A DNA stretch of 64,000 bases. It comes from CAVZVW01 sp963778845 (GTDB lineage: Bacteria; Actinomycetota; Actinomycetes; Actinomycetales; Kineosporiaceae). The notes under the pieces are model-generated. The model was not told where the DNA came from. It ran no database searches and saw nothing but the letters and a program-made list of their open reading frames with translations. The first letter of the stretch is position 1, and every line of letters begins with the position of its first letter. Shown here piece by piece: positions 26,311 to 34,979 of the stretch. Where the stretch lies: the NCBI GenBank assembly GCA_963778845.1, contig CAVZVW010000009.1, positions 1,860,001 through 1,924,000 on the forward strand, written 5' to 3'. The translations under genes were made by a program, and so were the position numbers.

Positions 26311-26750
26311 AGCGTGGCGAGGTAGGCGGCGAACCGGTCCAGGGAGCTGTTGAAGCCGGCCTGGGCCTCCGGGCTGCGGAACATCTCGGGGACGTTCGTC
26401 TGGTGGATGCGCACCTCGGTGCGGCCGTCGCCGAGGTCGGTGAACGTCGAGGACGACGTCATGCCGACGTCGGGCTCCGTCCAGACCAGCCTCTCGGGCT
26501 CGACCACCTCGACGAAGACCCCGCGAGTGGGGTACCTGGCGCCGTCCGCGTCGTTGACCATGACGGTCTCGAACACGCCACCGGGGCGGGGCTCGATGGT
26601 GATGCTCTCCACGGGCGTGCTCACGCCGACCGGACCCCAGAAGTGCGTGAGGTGCTGCGGCTCGACCATGCAGCGGAAGACCAGCTCGCGGGGAGCGTCG
26701 AAGATGCGGGTGATGATGACCTCGCCGAGCGTGGTCGTGGTGTCGGTCAT
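26307..26750 (-). CDS. SRPBCC (AHSA1-type) protein
   Basis: A 147-residue protein of the START/AHSA1 fold with IITRIFDAPRELVFRCMVEP, HFWGPVGVSTPV, PRPGGVFETVM, and the C-terminal helix GFNSSLDRFAAYL. These proteins have a deep hydrophobic pocket and are nearly always encoded next to an ArsR regulator, as here: its ATG overlaps the ArsR stop (ATGA). Ligand unknown. Confidence 0.92.
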   Translation of the reverse strand: MTDTTTTLGEVIITRIFDAPRELVFRCMVEPQHLTHFWGPVGVSTPVESITIEPRPGGVFETVMVNDADGARYPTRGVFVEVVEPERLVWTEPDVGMTSSSTFTDLGDGRTEVRIHQTNVPEMFRSPEAQAGFNSSLDRFAAYLATL

Positions 26751-27151
26751 GGCAGCGTCCTTTCGGGGTGTGTCGTTCGGATCGGTGGACGTCCGGAGTG
26801 CTGGATGTCTCGGAGGTGGCGCTCGAGCTTGTCGAACCGCTCGGTCCACGCCTGGCGATGCTGCTCGATCCAGTCGGCCGCGAGCCCGAGCGCCTCGGGC
26901 TCGAGGCGGCACGGCCGCGACTGCGCGACCCGGCTGCGCGAGATGAGCCCGGACCGCTCGAGCACCTTCAGGTGCTTCGACACCGCCTGCAGGGTGATGT
27001 GGAACGGTTCGGCGAGATCGTTGAGCGTCGCGTCACCACCACCTGCCAGCCGGGCCAGGATCGCCCGGCGGGTGGGATCGGCGAGCGCGGCGAACATGGC
27101 GTCGAGCTGGTCCTCCGGCGTGGCTGCCGTCTCGGTGCCCGTCGTGCTCAT
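26747..27151 (-). CDS. ArsR-family transcriptional regulator
   Basis: A 134-residue winged-helix protein: MFAALADPTRRAILARLAGG, then TLNDLAEPFHITLQAVSKHLKVLERSGLI is the DNA-binding unit. It has no cysteine or histidine cluster of the metal-sensing ArsR proteins, which fits the SRPBCC-linked subgroup. A perfect palindrome just upstream is a likely self-regulatory operator. It heads a coupled four-gene operon. Confidence 0.93.
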   Translation of the reverse strand: MSTTGTETAATPEDQLDAMFAALADPTRRAILARLAGGGDATLNDLAEPFHITLQAVSKHLKVLERSGLISRSRVAQSRPCRLEPEALGLAADWIEQHRQAWTERFDKLERHLRDIQHSGRPPIRTTHPERTLP

Positions 27152-27175
27152 GAGCCGTACTCTACCTAATAGTTT

Positions 27176-27193
27176 ATCAACTGCCAAGTTGAT
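27176..27193. promoter_or_regulatory. Palindromic operator of the ArsR operon
   Basis: ATCAACT-GCCA-AGTTGAT, arms of 7 bp, in an AT-rich patch 25-42 bases upstream of the ArsR start codon. It is much more AT-rich than the surroundings and suits binding of the ArsR protein. Confidence 0.8.
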
Positions 27194-27230
27194 TACGGGA
27201 TGTGGTTTCGCGGCTTTACAGGGGCGCACC

Positions 27231-27863
27231 TCAGCCGTCGACGGGCCGGTGCACGATGGGTCGCGCGTCGTGGGCCTCGCCGACCTCCCATACACAGATC
27301 TGCTCGTCCTCGTGCCTGGCGGCAGCCAGACGCATGCCAAGCCCGGTGCCTGTTCCGCACCTCAGGGCCCGGTCCACCAGGTCGAACATCGAGACGCGCA
27401 CATACGCCTCGGCCACCTCGCGCCCCGGTACTGCGGCCCGGGAACCGAGCTCGCCGAAGCGGGCCTGCATCCCCTCCATCCCGGTGAGTGGTAGCGCCGG
27501 GAGACGAACATCGCCGACCTCGACGCCGACGACCCCGTCGAAGAAGTCGCTCACCGAGGGCTCCGCACCATGTGGCGGCACAGGGCCGAAGGCCAGCGCC
27601 GCCACCTCCCAACGATCGGTGTTGACGACGAAGTCGCCCATCTCCAGGTACAACGTCTCCGCCTGCGGGTCGTCCGGGTCGACCAGCACGAAGTCGCGTG
27701 ACGCGCACTGAGCGGCCGCCGTTGTCAGCCACCCCCACACCACCGGTGGTGAGTTGTCGAACGCAGCCTCGGCGAACTCGGCGAACGGCCCTCCGGTCGC
27801 GGCCAGCCGGACTCGTAGGTCGACGAGCTCATCTGCCAAGGACATCCCCGAGTTACCGGACAT
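27231..27863 (-). CDS. Conserved hypothetical protein
   Basis: A 210-residue acidic soluble protein, with segments SLADELVDLRVRLAATGG, VWGWLTTAAAQCASRDFVLV, YLEMGDFVVNTDRWEVAALA and YVRVSMFDLVDRALRCG. I do not recognise the family. There is no signal peptide or membrane segment. The first ATG (27863) is used; a second Met six residues later is possible. It is on the same strand as the ArsR operon but separated by the operator region, so it is probably its own unit. Confidence 0.6.
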   Translation of the reverse strand: MSGNSGMSLADELVDLRVRLAATGGPFAEFAEAAFDNSPPVVWGWLTTAAAQCASRDFVLVDPDDPQAETLYLEMGDFVVNTDRWEVAALAFGPVPPHGAEPSVSDFFDGVVGVEVGDVRLPALPLTGMEGMQARFGELGSRAAVPGREVAEAYVRVSMFDLVDRALRCGTGTGLGMRLAAARHEDEQICVWEVGEAHDARPIVHRPVDG

Positions 27864-27896
27864 CCCTCGACGCTATCGCCGGGCTGCTACCGGTCG

Positions 27897-28889
27897 TCAC
27901 CCGCGCCTGGCGCCGGGCGGCCTTCCGGCGAGGGCGTTCACCACGCGCGAGGGGCTCGGCCGGCCGAGCCGATCCGCCATCCAGGTACTGGTGGCCACGA
28001 GTGCATCGAGATCCACCCCCGTGTCGACGCCCAGCCCGTCGAGCATCCAGACGAGATCCTCGGTGGCCAGGTTCCCCGTGGCACTCTCCGCGTACGGGCA
28101 CCCCCCGAGGCCACCGGCACTGGAGTCCACCGACGTCACGCCGGCCTCCAGCGCCGCCAGCGTGTTCGCCAGGGCCTGGCCGTAGGTGTCGTGGAAGTGC
28201 ACGGCGAGCCGGTCTGCGCCGACCCCGACCGCGTGGAAGGCGCCGACGAGCGCCTTGACGTGGCCGGGTGTGGCGACGCCGATCGTGTCGCCCAGGCTCA
28301 GCTCGTGGCAGCCGAGGTGCAGGAGCTCCACGCCTGCCGCGACGACCTGCTGCATCTCGACCGCACCCTCCCACGGGTCGCCGAAGCACATCGAGAGATA
28401 GCCGCGCACACGCGCCCCGGCGTCCACCGCGGTGGCCACGACGGGGCTGAACATCTGCATGGACTCCCGCATCGAGCGGTTGAGGTTTCGCCTGGCGAAC
28501 GTCTCAGTCGCGCTGGCGAACACGCAGACGTCGCGGACGCCCAGGGCGAGCGCGCGCTGCAGGCCCCGCTCGTTGGGCACGAGCACCGGGAAGCGAACCG
28601 ACCCCCCGTGCCTCGGCTGCGGCCAGGCGGCCGTCGAGGCGAGCGCGGTCATCACCTCGTCGGCGTCGGCGAGCTGCGGCACCCGGTCGGGCCGCACGAA
28701 GCTCGTGGCCTCCACGACGCGCAGCCCGGCAGCGACCAGGCGATGGATGAGCTCGACCTTCACGTCCGTGGGAACGGTCACCGACTCGTTCTGCAGCCCG
28801 TCGCGCGGGCCCACCTCGCAGATCGTCACGCGAGCCGGCAGGCCCGCGGTCGGCACCCGCGCCGGCAGCGCACGGCGGCTCGGACTCAT
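27897..28889 (-). CDS. Hydroxymethylglutaryl-CoA lyase
   Basis: A 330-residue TIM-barrel enzyme that splits HMG-CoA into acetoacetate and acetyl-CoA, the last step of leucine breakdown. EVGPRDGLQNE carries the catalytic and metal-binding RDG, VEATSFVRPDRVPQLAD follows, HFHDTYGQALAN holds the metal-binding His pair, and SSAGGLGGCPYAESATGN is the signature with the catalytic cysteine. The ATG overlaps the stop of the biotin carboxylase gene (TGATG). It is the third gene of the operon. Confidence 0.95.
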   Translation of the reverse strand: MSPSRRALPARVPTAGLPARVTICEVGPRDGLQNESVTVPTDVKVELIHRLVAAGLRVVEATSFVRPDRVPQLADADEVMTALASTAAWPQPRHGGSVRFPVLVPNERGLQRALALGVRDVCVFASATETFARRNLNRSMRESMQMFSPVVATAVDAGARVRGYLSMCFGDPWEGAVEMQQVVAAGVELLHLGCHELSLGDTIGVATPGHVKALVGAFHAVGVGADRLAVHFHDTYGQALANTLAALEAGVTSVDSSAGGLGGCPYAESATGNLATEDLVWMLDGLGVDTGVDLDALVATSTWMADRLGRPSPSRVVNALAGRPPGARRG

Positions 28890-30919
28890 CACCCGCCCTC
28901 CCCCGGCGCCCGGTCGAGGGCAGGGTCGCCGGCAGGGTCGAGGGCACCCACGTCGACGACGGCGAGTGGGGCCTCCATCGCGACGGTCTGCCCCGCGACC
29001 ACCAGAACCGCAGAAACCACGCCGTCGGCGACAGCCCGCAGCACGTGCTCCATCTTCATCGCCTCCACGGTGACCACCGGCTGCCCGGCGCGCACCGCCT
29101 CGCCCACGGCCACGTGGACCGCTGTCACGGTGCCCGGCATCGGTGACACCAGCGGACCTCGCCGGTCGTCGTCGTCCACGGCACGTGCGCGGGGCGGCAC
29201 CTCGCGCAGGGCCCAGGCGCTGCCGTCGCGCCCGACCCACAGTGTCAGCCCGTCGCGCGCATATGCCCAGCCGGCCGTGCGACCGTCGACGGTCACCGTG
29301 AGGTCGTGGCCCACCACCCGGGCCGAGGCCGGCACGGGTGCGGCCTCACCCACCCGCACCTGCGCGTCGCCGGCCCTCCCGCGCAGGCGGACGTCGACCA
29401 CCGGGCCGCCGCCGGACTGCAGCCGCTCGTGCGTCCAGGCCGGCTCCCCGCCGATCCGCCACCCGGAGGGGACGTCGAACGGGTCGACGAGCCGTCCAGC
29501 GGGCTCGCGCTCGGCCAGGCGACCGAGCGCCGCGGCCACGACCGCCTCGTCGGGCACGGGGGCGTCGACGAGGCAGTCCAGGCGCCGCTCGACCAGCTGG
29601 GTGTCGAGCCTGCCGGCGAGCACGTCGGGGTCCGCGAGCAGGGTGCGCAGGAAGGCGATGTTCGTCGTCACCCCCAACACGCTGGAGGCGGCCAGCGCGC
29701 CGTCCAGCCGGCGCAGCGCGCTCGCACGGTCGGGCCCCCAGGCGACCACCTTGGCGAGCATCGGGTCGTAGTCACTGGTGACCACCGACCCCGACGCGAT
29801 GCCACTGTCGACGCGCACGCCCTCGCCGGTCGGCTCGCGCAGGGCGAGCACCCGCCCACCCGTCGGCAGGAAGCCGCGCGCCGGGTCCTCGGCGTAGACC
29901 CGCGCCTCGACCGCGTGGCCGGCCCACACGACGTCGGCCTGGCTCAGGGTGAGCGGCTCCCCGGCCGCGCAGCGCAGCTGCTGCTCCACGAGGTCCACCC
30001 CGGTCACCAGCTCGGTGACAGGGTGCTCGACCTGCAGGCGGGTGTTCATCTCCATGAAGAAGAACGACTCCGGCCGCTCGCCGTCCACGATGAACTCGAC
30101 GGTGCCGGCGCCGACGTAGCCGCACGCGGCCGCGACCTCCACGCCCGCACGCCCCATCGCGGCCCGCTGTGCCGGGGTCAGCAGCGGGGACGGCGCCTCC
30201 TCGACGATCTTCTGGTGCCGGCGCTGCAGGCTGCACTCCCGCTCACCGAGGTGCACCGTGCTGCCGAACCGGTCGGCCAGGACCTGGATCTCGATGTGCC
30301 GCGGGCTCTGCACAAAGCGTTCGACGAGCAGCGTGTCGTCACCGAAGGCGGCGCGGGCCTCGCGTCGCGCGGCCGTGACCGCCTCGGGGATGCCCGCCAG
30401 CGAGTCGACCCGACGCATGCCCTTGCCGCCGCCGCCCGCCGAGGGCTTGAGCAGAACGGGGAACCCGATCTGCACCGCCGCCTCGGCGATGTCGGCGTCG
30501 TCCATCCCCCGCTCGTGCCGGCCCGGTACCACGGGGACCCCCGCGGCCTCGACGGTCTGCTTGGCCCGGATCTTGTCGCCCATCGCCTCGATCGACTCGG
30601 GGGGCGGCCCGACGAAGACCAGACCGGCGCTCGCGCACGCGCGGGCGAACCCCGCGTTCTCCGCGAGGAAGCCGTAGCCCGGGTGCACCGCCTGGGCGCC
30701 GACAGACAAGGCCGCCGCGACCACCGCGTCGGCGTTCAGGTAGCTCTGCGCGGCCGCGGCGGCCCCGATCCGGATGGCGACGTCGGCCTCGGCCACGTGG
30801 CGGGCGCCGACGTCGGCGTCGCTGTACACGGCGGCAGCCCGGATCCCGAGCCGGCGCAGCGTGGCGATGATGCGCACGGCGATCTCGCCGCGGTTGGCCA
30901 CGAGCACGGTGCTGAACAC
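28889..30919 (-). CDS. Biotin-containing acyl-CoA carboxylase alpha subunit (methylcrotonyl-CoA type)
   Basis: A 676-residue fusion of biotin carboxylase and biotin carboxyl carrier. VANRGEIAVRII starts the ATP-grasp enzyme, with KPSAGGGGKGM (ATP loop), RHIEIQVLAD and EMNTRLQVEHPVTE. The carrier domain at the end has the biotinylation site EAMKMEH. With the carboxyltransferase upstream and HMG-CoA lyase downstream, it most likely carboxylates 3-methylcrotonyl-CoA in leucine/isovalerate breakdown. The start is GTG 30919; a GTG at 30931 overlapping the upstream stop is also possible. Confidence 0.93.
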   Translation of the reverse strand: MFSTVLVANRGEIAVRIIATLRRLGIRAAAVYSDADVGARHVAEADVAIRIGAAAAAQSYLNADAVVAAALSVGAQAVHPGYGFLAENAGFARACASAGLVFVGPPPESIEAMGDKIRAKQTVEAAGVPVVPGRHERGMDDADIAEAAVQIGFPVLLKPSAGGGGKGMRRVDSLAGIPEAVTAARREARAAFGDDTLLVERFVQSPRHIEIQVLADRFGSTVHLGERECSLQRRHQKIVEEAPSPLLTPAQRAAMGRAGVEVAAACGYVGAGTVEFIVDGERPESFFFMEMNTRLQVEHPVTELVTGVDLVEQQLRCAAGEPLTLSQADVVWAGHAVEARVYAEDPARGFLPTGGRVLALREPTGEGVRVDSGIASGSVVTSDYDPMLAKVVAWGPDRASALRRLDGALAASSVLGVTTNIAFLRTLLADPDVLAGRLDTQLVERRLDCLVDAPVPDEAVVAAALGRLAEREPAGRLVDPFDVPSGWRIGGEPAWTHERLQSGGGPVVDVRLRGRAGDAQVRVGEAAPVPASARVVGHDLTVTVDGRTAGWAYARDGLTLWVGRDGSAWALREVPPRARAVDDDDRRGPLVSPMPGTVTAVHVAVGEAVRAGQPVVTVEAMKMEHVLRAVADGVVSAVLVVAGQTVAMEAPLAVVDVGALDPAGDPALDRAPGEGG

Positions 30920-30927
30920 GGGGTGCC

Positions 30928-32541
30928 TCACATCCGGAAGACGCCGTAGCCGACCGGCTCCAGCGGGGCGTTGGCGCAGGCCGACAGGCAGAGGCCGACG
31001 ACGGTTCGGGTGTCGAGCGGGTCGATCACGCCGTCGTCCCACAGGCGTGCGGTCGCGTAGTAGGGACTGCCCTGGGCCTCGTACTGGGCCTGGATGGGGG
31101 CCTTGAACGCCTCCTCGTCCCCGACCGACCACTCACCCCCGGACGCCTCGATCTGGTCCCTGCGCACGGTCGCCAGCACCGAGGCGGCCTGGTCGCCGCC
31201 CATCACGGAGATCCGTGCGTTCGGCCACGTCCACAGGAACCGGGGCGAGTACGCACGCCCGCACATCGAGTAGTTCCCCGCGCCGAACGACCCACCGATC
31301 ACGACGGTCAGCTTGGGGACCCTGGCGCAGGCCACGGCGGTGACCATCTTGGCCCCGTGCTTGGCGATTCCCCCCGCCTCGTAGTCGCGACCGACCATGA
31401 AGCCGGTGATGTTCTGCAGGAAGAGCAGCGGGACGCTGCGCCGGTCGCACAGCTCGACGAAGTGCGCGCCCTTCACCGCGGACTCCGAGAACAGGACTCC
31501 GTTGTTGGCGACGACGCCGACCGGATGCCCGTGGATGCGCGCGAAGCCGGTGACCAGGGTCGCCCCGTACCCGGACTTGAACTCGTGGAACCTGCTGCCG
31601 TCGACGAGACGGGCGATCACCTCGTGGACGTCGTAGGGCCGGCGCGGGTCGGTGGGGACCAACCCGTAGAGCTGCCGCGGGTCGACCGCCGGCTCCTCGA
31701 CCGGCTCGACCCGCCAGGGACGTTCGGCCCGCGGCCCGAAGGTGCTCACGATGTCGCGCACGAGGCTCAGGGCGTGGACGTCGTCGTCCGCCAGGTGGTC
31801 GACCACACCGGAGCGGCGGGCGTGCAGGTCGCCACCGCCGAGGTCCTCGGCCGTGACCACCTCCCCTGTGGCTGCCTTCACCAGTGGCGGACCGCCGAGG
31901 AAGATCGTCCCCTGGTCGCGCACGATCACGCTCTCGTCGCTCATCGCCGGCACGTAGGCCCCGCCCGCCGTGCACGAACCCAGGACGGCCGCGACCTGCG
32001 GGATGCCGAGGGCCGACATCGTCGCCTGGTTGTAGAAGATGCGCCCGAAGTGGTCACGGTCGGGGAACACCTCGTCCTGACGCGGCAGGAACGCCCCTCC
32101 GGAGTCGACGAGGTACAGGCACGGCAGCCGGTTCTGCAGGGCCACCTCCTGCGCGCGGAGGTGCTTCTTCACGGTCAGCGGGTAGTACGTGCCTCCCTTG
32201 ACAGTGGCGTCGTTCGCGACGACCACGCACTCGCGGCCGCTCACGCGGCCCACCCCGGCGATCAGCCCGGCCGCCGGGGCGTCGTCGTCGTACAGGCCGC
32301 CCGCTGCGAGCGCCCCTATCTCGAGGAAGGGCGAGCCGGCGTCGAGGAGGGTGTCGACCCTGTCGCGCGGGAGCAGCTTGCCGCGGGCGACATGCCTGCG
32401 CCGGGCGGACTCCGAGCCGCCCGCGCGCGCGACGGCCAGCCTCTCGCGCAGCTCGACCACGAGCGCCTCGTGCGCTGCGGTGTTGCTCCGGAACTCCTCG
32501 GTGGCGGGTGCAGCCGCCGTGGCGATCACCGGTGCCGACAT
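30928..32541 (-). CDS. Acyl-CoA carboxyltransferase beta subunit (methylcrotonyl-CoA type)
   Basis: A 537-residue crotonase-fold carboxyltransferase that moves the carboxyl group from biotin to the acyl-CoA. Family motifs: RGKLLPRDRVDTLLDAGSPF, GGTYYPLTVKKHLRAQE, VDSGGAFLP, LGSCTAGGAYVPAM, FLGGPPLVKAATGE and LQNITGFMVG. Length and motifs fit methylcrotonyl-CoA carboxylase better than propionyl-CoA carboxylase. First gene of the leucine-type operon; its ATG is 78 bases from the operator palindrome shared with the divergent TetR gene. Confidence 0.93.
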   Translation of the reverse strand: MSAPVIATAAAPATEEFRSNTAAHEALVVELRERLAVARAGGSESARRRHVARGKLLPRDRVDTLLDAGSPFLEIGALAAGGLYDDDAPAAGLIAGVGRVSGRECVVVANDATVKGGTYYPLTVKKHLRAQEVALQNRLPCLYLVDSGGAFLPRQDEVFPDRDHFGRIFYNQATMSALGIPQVAAVLGSCTAGGAYVPAMSDESVIVRDQGTIFLGGPPLVKAATGEVVTAEDLGGGDLHARRSGVVDHLADDDVHALSLVRDIVSTFGPRAERPWRVEPVEEPAVDPRQLYGLVPTDPRRPYDVHEVIARLVDGSRFHEFKSGYGATLVTGFARIHGHPVGVVANNGVLFSESAVKGAHFVELCDRRSVPLLFLQNITGFMVGRDYEAGGIAKHGAKMVTAVACARVPKLTVVIGGSFGAGNYSMCGRAYSPRFLWTWPNARISVMGGDQAASVLATVRRDQIEASGGEWSVGDEEAFKAPIQAQYEAQGSPYYATARLWDDGVIDPLDTRTVVGLCLSACANAPLEPVGYGVFRM

Positions 32542-32618
32542 GCCCACCTGCCCTCGCGCCGCCCTCGGCTCCCGTGGTTGCAGCGGGGCCAGCGGCCGCT
32601 CACCCGCGCACTGCTCCT

Positions 32619-32642
32619 TGAGGTTAACGTGCGCTAACCTCA
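32619..32642. promoter_or_regulatory. TetR operator between the divergent acyl-CoA operon and TetR gene
   Basis: TGAGGTTA-ACGTGCGC-TAACCTCA, perfect 8-bp arms. The core GTTAACG/CGCTAAC resembles operators of actinobacterial TetR proteins that control acyl-CoA catabolism. The position suits control of both genes. Confidence 0.85.
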
Positions 32643-32674
32643 GTGTCCAGGTAGAGGTGAACGGGAGGTGCGCC

Positions 32675-33280
32675 GTGCCGAGGTCACCAGCCGGGGAGCG
32701 CGCCCCAGCCCGGGCAGGCACGCGCGAGCGGATCCTTGCCACCGCCGGGCGCCTCTTCGCCGAGCGCGGCTACCACGCCACCAGCATCGACGAGCTCGGA
32801 GCGGCAGCCGGCATCAGCGGGCCGGGGCTGTACAAGCACTTCCCCAACAAGGAAGCCCTTCTCGGCGAGCTCCTCGTGGGCTGCAGCCGGCGGCTGCTCG
32901 CCGGCGGTCGCGAGCGCGCCGAGGCCGACCGCGAACCGATGGCCACCCTGTCGAGCCTGGTCGAGTTCCACGTCGAGTTCGCTCTCGGCGAGCCTGAGCT
33001 CATCGTGATCCAGGACCAGGAGTGGGCACATCTGCCCGACTCCGACCGCGGCGGCGTCCGGCGGCTGCAGCGCGAGTACGTGGACCTCTGGGCCGCGGTG
33101 CTCGCGCAGCTGCGCCCCGACCTCGACCGCGAGCACGCCAGGGCCACCGTGCAGGCCGTGTTCGGACTCATGAACTCCACACCCCACAGCGTCGGCTCGC
33201 TGCCGCGCGGCGACATGGCGGGGCTGTTGCACACCCTGGCCCTGGCAGCGCTTCTCGGCGGCGCCGCCAACGCGCCCTGA
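32675..33280 (+). CDS. TetR-family transcriptional regulator of the acyl-CoA operon
   Basis: A 201-residue repressor-type protein. ERILATAGRLFAERGYHATSIDELGAAAGISGPGLYKHFPNKEALL is the TetR helix-turn-helix (written here as one motif from about residues 20 to 65). The helical ligand domain follows. The GTG start has GGGAGGTG upstream. It is divergent from the carboxyltransferase operon with a palindromic operator between them, so it likely senses an acyl-CoA of the pathway and represses the operon. Confidence 0.92.
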   Translation: MPRSPAGERAPARAGTRERILATAGRLFAERGYHATSIDELGAAAGISGPGLYKHFPNKEALLGELLVGCSRRLLAGGRERAEADREPMATLSSLVEFHVEFALGEPELIVIQDQEWAHLPDSDRGGVRRLQREYVDLWAAVLAQLRPDLDREHARATVQAVFGLMNSTPHSVGSLPRGDMAGLLHTLALAALLGGAANAP

Positions 33281-33301
33281 GGAGCGCGCGACCGGGCAGC
33301 C

Positions 33302-34444
33302 CTACGGGGTGCTGCCGAGCTCCTTGAGCCGTTGCCAGTGGCCCCGCGCCGCGGCGCGCAGCGTGGGGAAGTCGCGCAGCGGCTCCCCCGTCGTGCGCGA
33401 GACGTCCGCCACGAGCGAGGCGTGGAGCGACGGCAGCTCGCTTCGGGGTGCGACGGGGCGCAGGTGGTGGGCCAGGTGGTGCGTCATCCCGCCGGTGACC
33501 CATCGCACCACCGCGTTGCCCACGGTGTTCGCGGTGCTGAAGTTGGCCGTCGTGCGCACCAGATGCGCGTTCCACTCCCGGCCCGCAGGCGCGCTCGTGG
33601 ACGGGTCGAGGCCCACGTTGATGTGACCGACGACGAGGACGACGCCCGCGACCACCCCGGCCAGGCTCATCGAGACGAGCATGAGCACCAGCAGGCGCTG
33701 CCCGCCCATGACCACCGCGTACGGCCACAGGACCAGTGCGCAGAGGGCCTTCTCGACGCCGAAGGACAGCGCCCGCGCCGGCCCCCGCGGCGTCGTCGTC
33801 CCCGCGATCGCGCCGGTGCGCAGGTAGGTGAGCTGGCTGCGCAGCTCACCCATCCAGGCGAGCCCGTACAGGGGCCAGGCGTAGAGGTGCTGGTACCGGT
33901 GGATCGGGCGCAGCCGGGCGGCAGGGTGGAAGCGCACGAGGCTCGACGCGCGGGTGGCGTCGTCGAGGGGGTACACGGCAGTGGCTCGGTGGTGCACGCG
34001 GTGCTTCAGCGTCCAGTGCCCGACCCACAGCCCGACCGGCACGCCGGTCTGCACGGCGAAGACGTTCGGCCACATGTGCCGGGAGGAGAAGCGCTTGTGG
34101 CCCGCGTCGTGCAGAACGGTGAGGGTGGCGCCGGCCATCACCAGGCTGAGCGGCACCGACAACGCGAGCAGCCAGGGCAGGGAGGGCAGGGTCAGGGCGG
34201 CGGTCAGCAGCAGGCCGTGCATCAGGCAGCCCCAGAGCGCCCAGTCGCGCCACGGCTCCAGCCGACCCGACGGACCCTGCGCGGCGTCGGCCGGGCGCGG
34301 GCGCAGTGAGGACGGCTCACGAACCGTGGGCACGGTGCCCGCGGACCTCGCCAACCTCCCCGGCAGCACTGCCGTGATCATGGATCCGGTCGAGGCGCCC
34401 CGCAGGGCTGTCGTCGAGCCGGTGGCGCCCTGGTCCGGGCTCAC
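33302..34444 (-). CDS. Membrane fatty acid desaturase
   Basis: A 380-residue integral membrane di-iron enzyme. The three His boxes are HDAGH, HRVHH and HHLAHH, in the correct order and spacing among four or more hydrophobic helices. It introduces a double bond into an acyl chain, or hydroxylates a related lipid, at the cytoplasmic membrane. The start is a GTG at 34444; ATG 34381 is an alternative because the first 50 residues are low-complexity. It converges on the TetR gene and has no clear operon partner. Confidence 0.9.
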   Translation of the reverse strand: MSPDQGATGSTTALRGASTGSMITAVLPGRLARSAGTVPTVREPSSLRPRPADAAQGPSGRLEPWRDWALWGCLMHGLLLTAALTLPSLPWLLALSVPLSLVMAGATLTVLHDAGHKRFSSRHMWPNVFAVQTGVPVGLWVGHWTLKHRVHHRATAVYPLDDATRASSLVRFHPAARLRPIHRYQHLYAWPLYGLAWMGELRSQLTYLRTGAIAGTTTPRGPARALSFGVEKALCALVLWPYAVVMGGQRLLVLMLVSMSLAGVVAGVVLVVGHINVGLDPSTSAPAGREWNAHLVRTTANFSTANTVGNAVVRWVTGGMTHHLAHHLRPVAPRSELPSLHASLVADVSRTTGEPLRDFPTLRAAARGHWQRLKELGSTP

Positions 34445-34594
34445 TGTGCGTCTCTCCTCGTGCGATGCCGACTGCCTGACAAGATCACGCCCAACCCCCT
34501 ATCCGGAGCGCCCACATTCCACGACCGGGCGCCTGTGGCAGCCTCGCACAACGCCGACGGACTGACCAGGCGAAGCGACGCACCGGCGCAGGGG

Positions 34595-34951
34595 TCAACC
34601 CGCCGCCTTCGGGTCGGGCCTGTGCTTGCGCGGGATCTTGGCGAGCACAGCGTCGTAGGAGTCGTCGACGGCCTCGAGCAGCTCCGGCTCGGGGATCGCG
34701 CCGCCCAGTCGCAGCGTGTTCCAGCCGGAGCGGCCGATGTAGGCCATCACGGAGGCGTCGTCGGGGTAGCGGGTCAGCCACTCGTCGGCCTCCTCGCGGG
34801 TCTGCCCGCACTTGAGCCCGACGGACGTCCCGGAGCCGAGGAAGGCGAAGATCCGCGGACCGACCTTGACGACGATGTCCCCGTCCCACGGCTCGTCCTC
34901 CCAGGCGCCGGGCTTGCCAAGGCAGTACTCGAGCAATGCCTCACGGGTCAT
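34595..34951 (-). CDS. MmcQ/YjbR family DNA-binding-like protein
   Basis: A 118-residue protein with LLEYCLGKPGAWEDEPWDGD, VGLKCGQTREEADEW, RSGWNTLRL and LEAVDDSYDAVLAKIP, the hallmark of the MmcQ/YjbR (CyaY-like) family. Possible DNA binding is known for one member only. GAAGGAG lies before the ATG. It follows the maleylpyruvate-isomerase-like gene by 28 bases. Confidence 0.92.
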   Translation of the reverse strand: MTREALLEYCLGKPGAWEDEPWDGDIVVKVGPRIFAFLGSGTSVGLKCGQTREEADEWLTRYPDDASVMAYIGRSGWNTLRLGGAIPEPELLEAVDDSYDAVLAKIPRKHRPDPKAAG

Positions 34952-34979
34952 GAGCGGCTCCTTCTGGGCAGGTCGGGGG

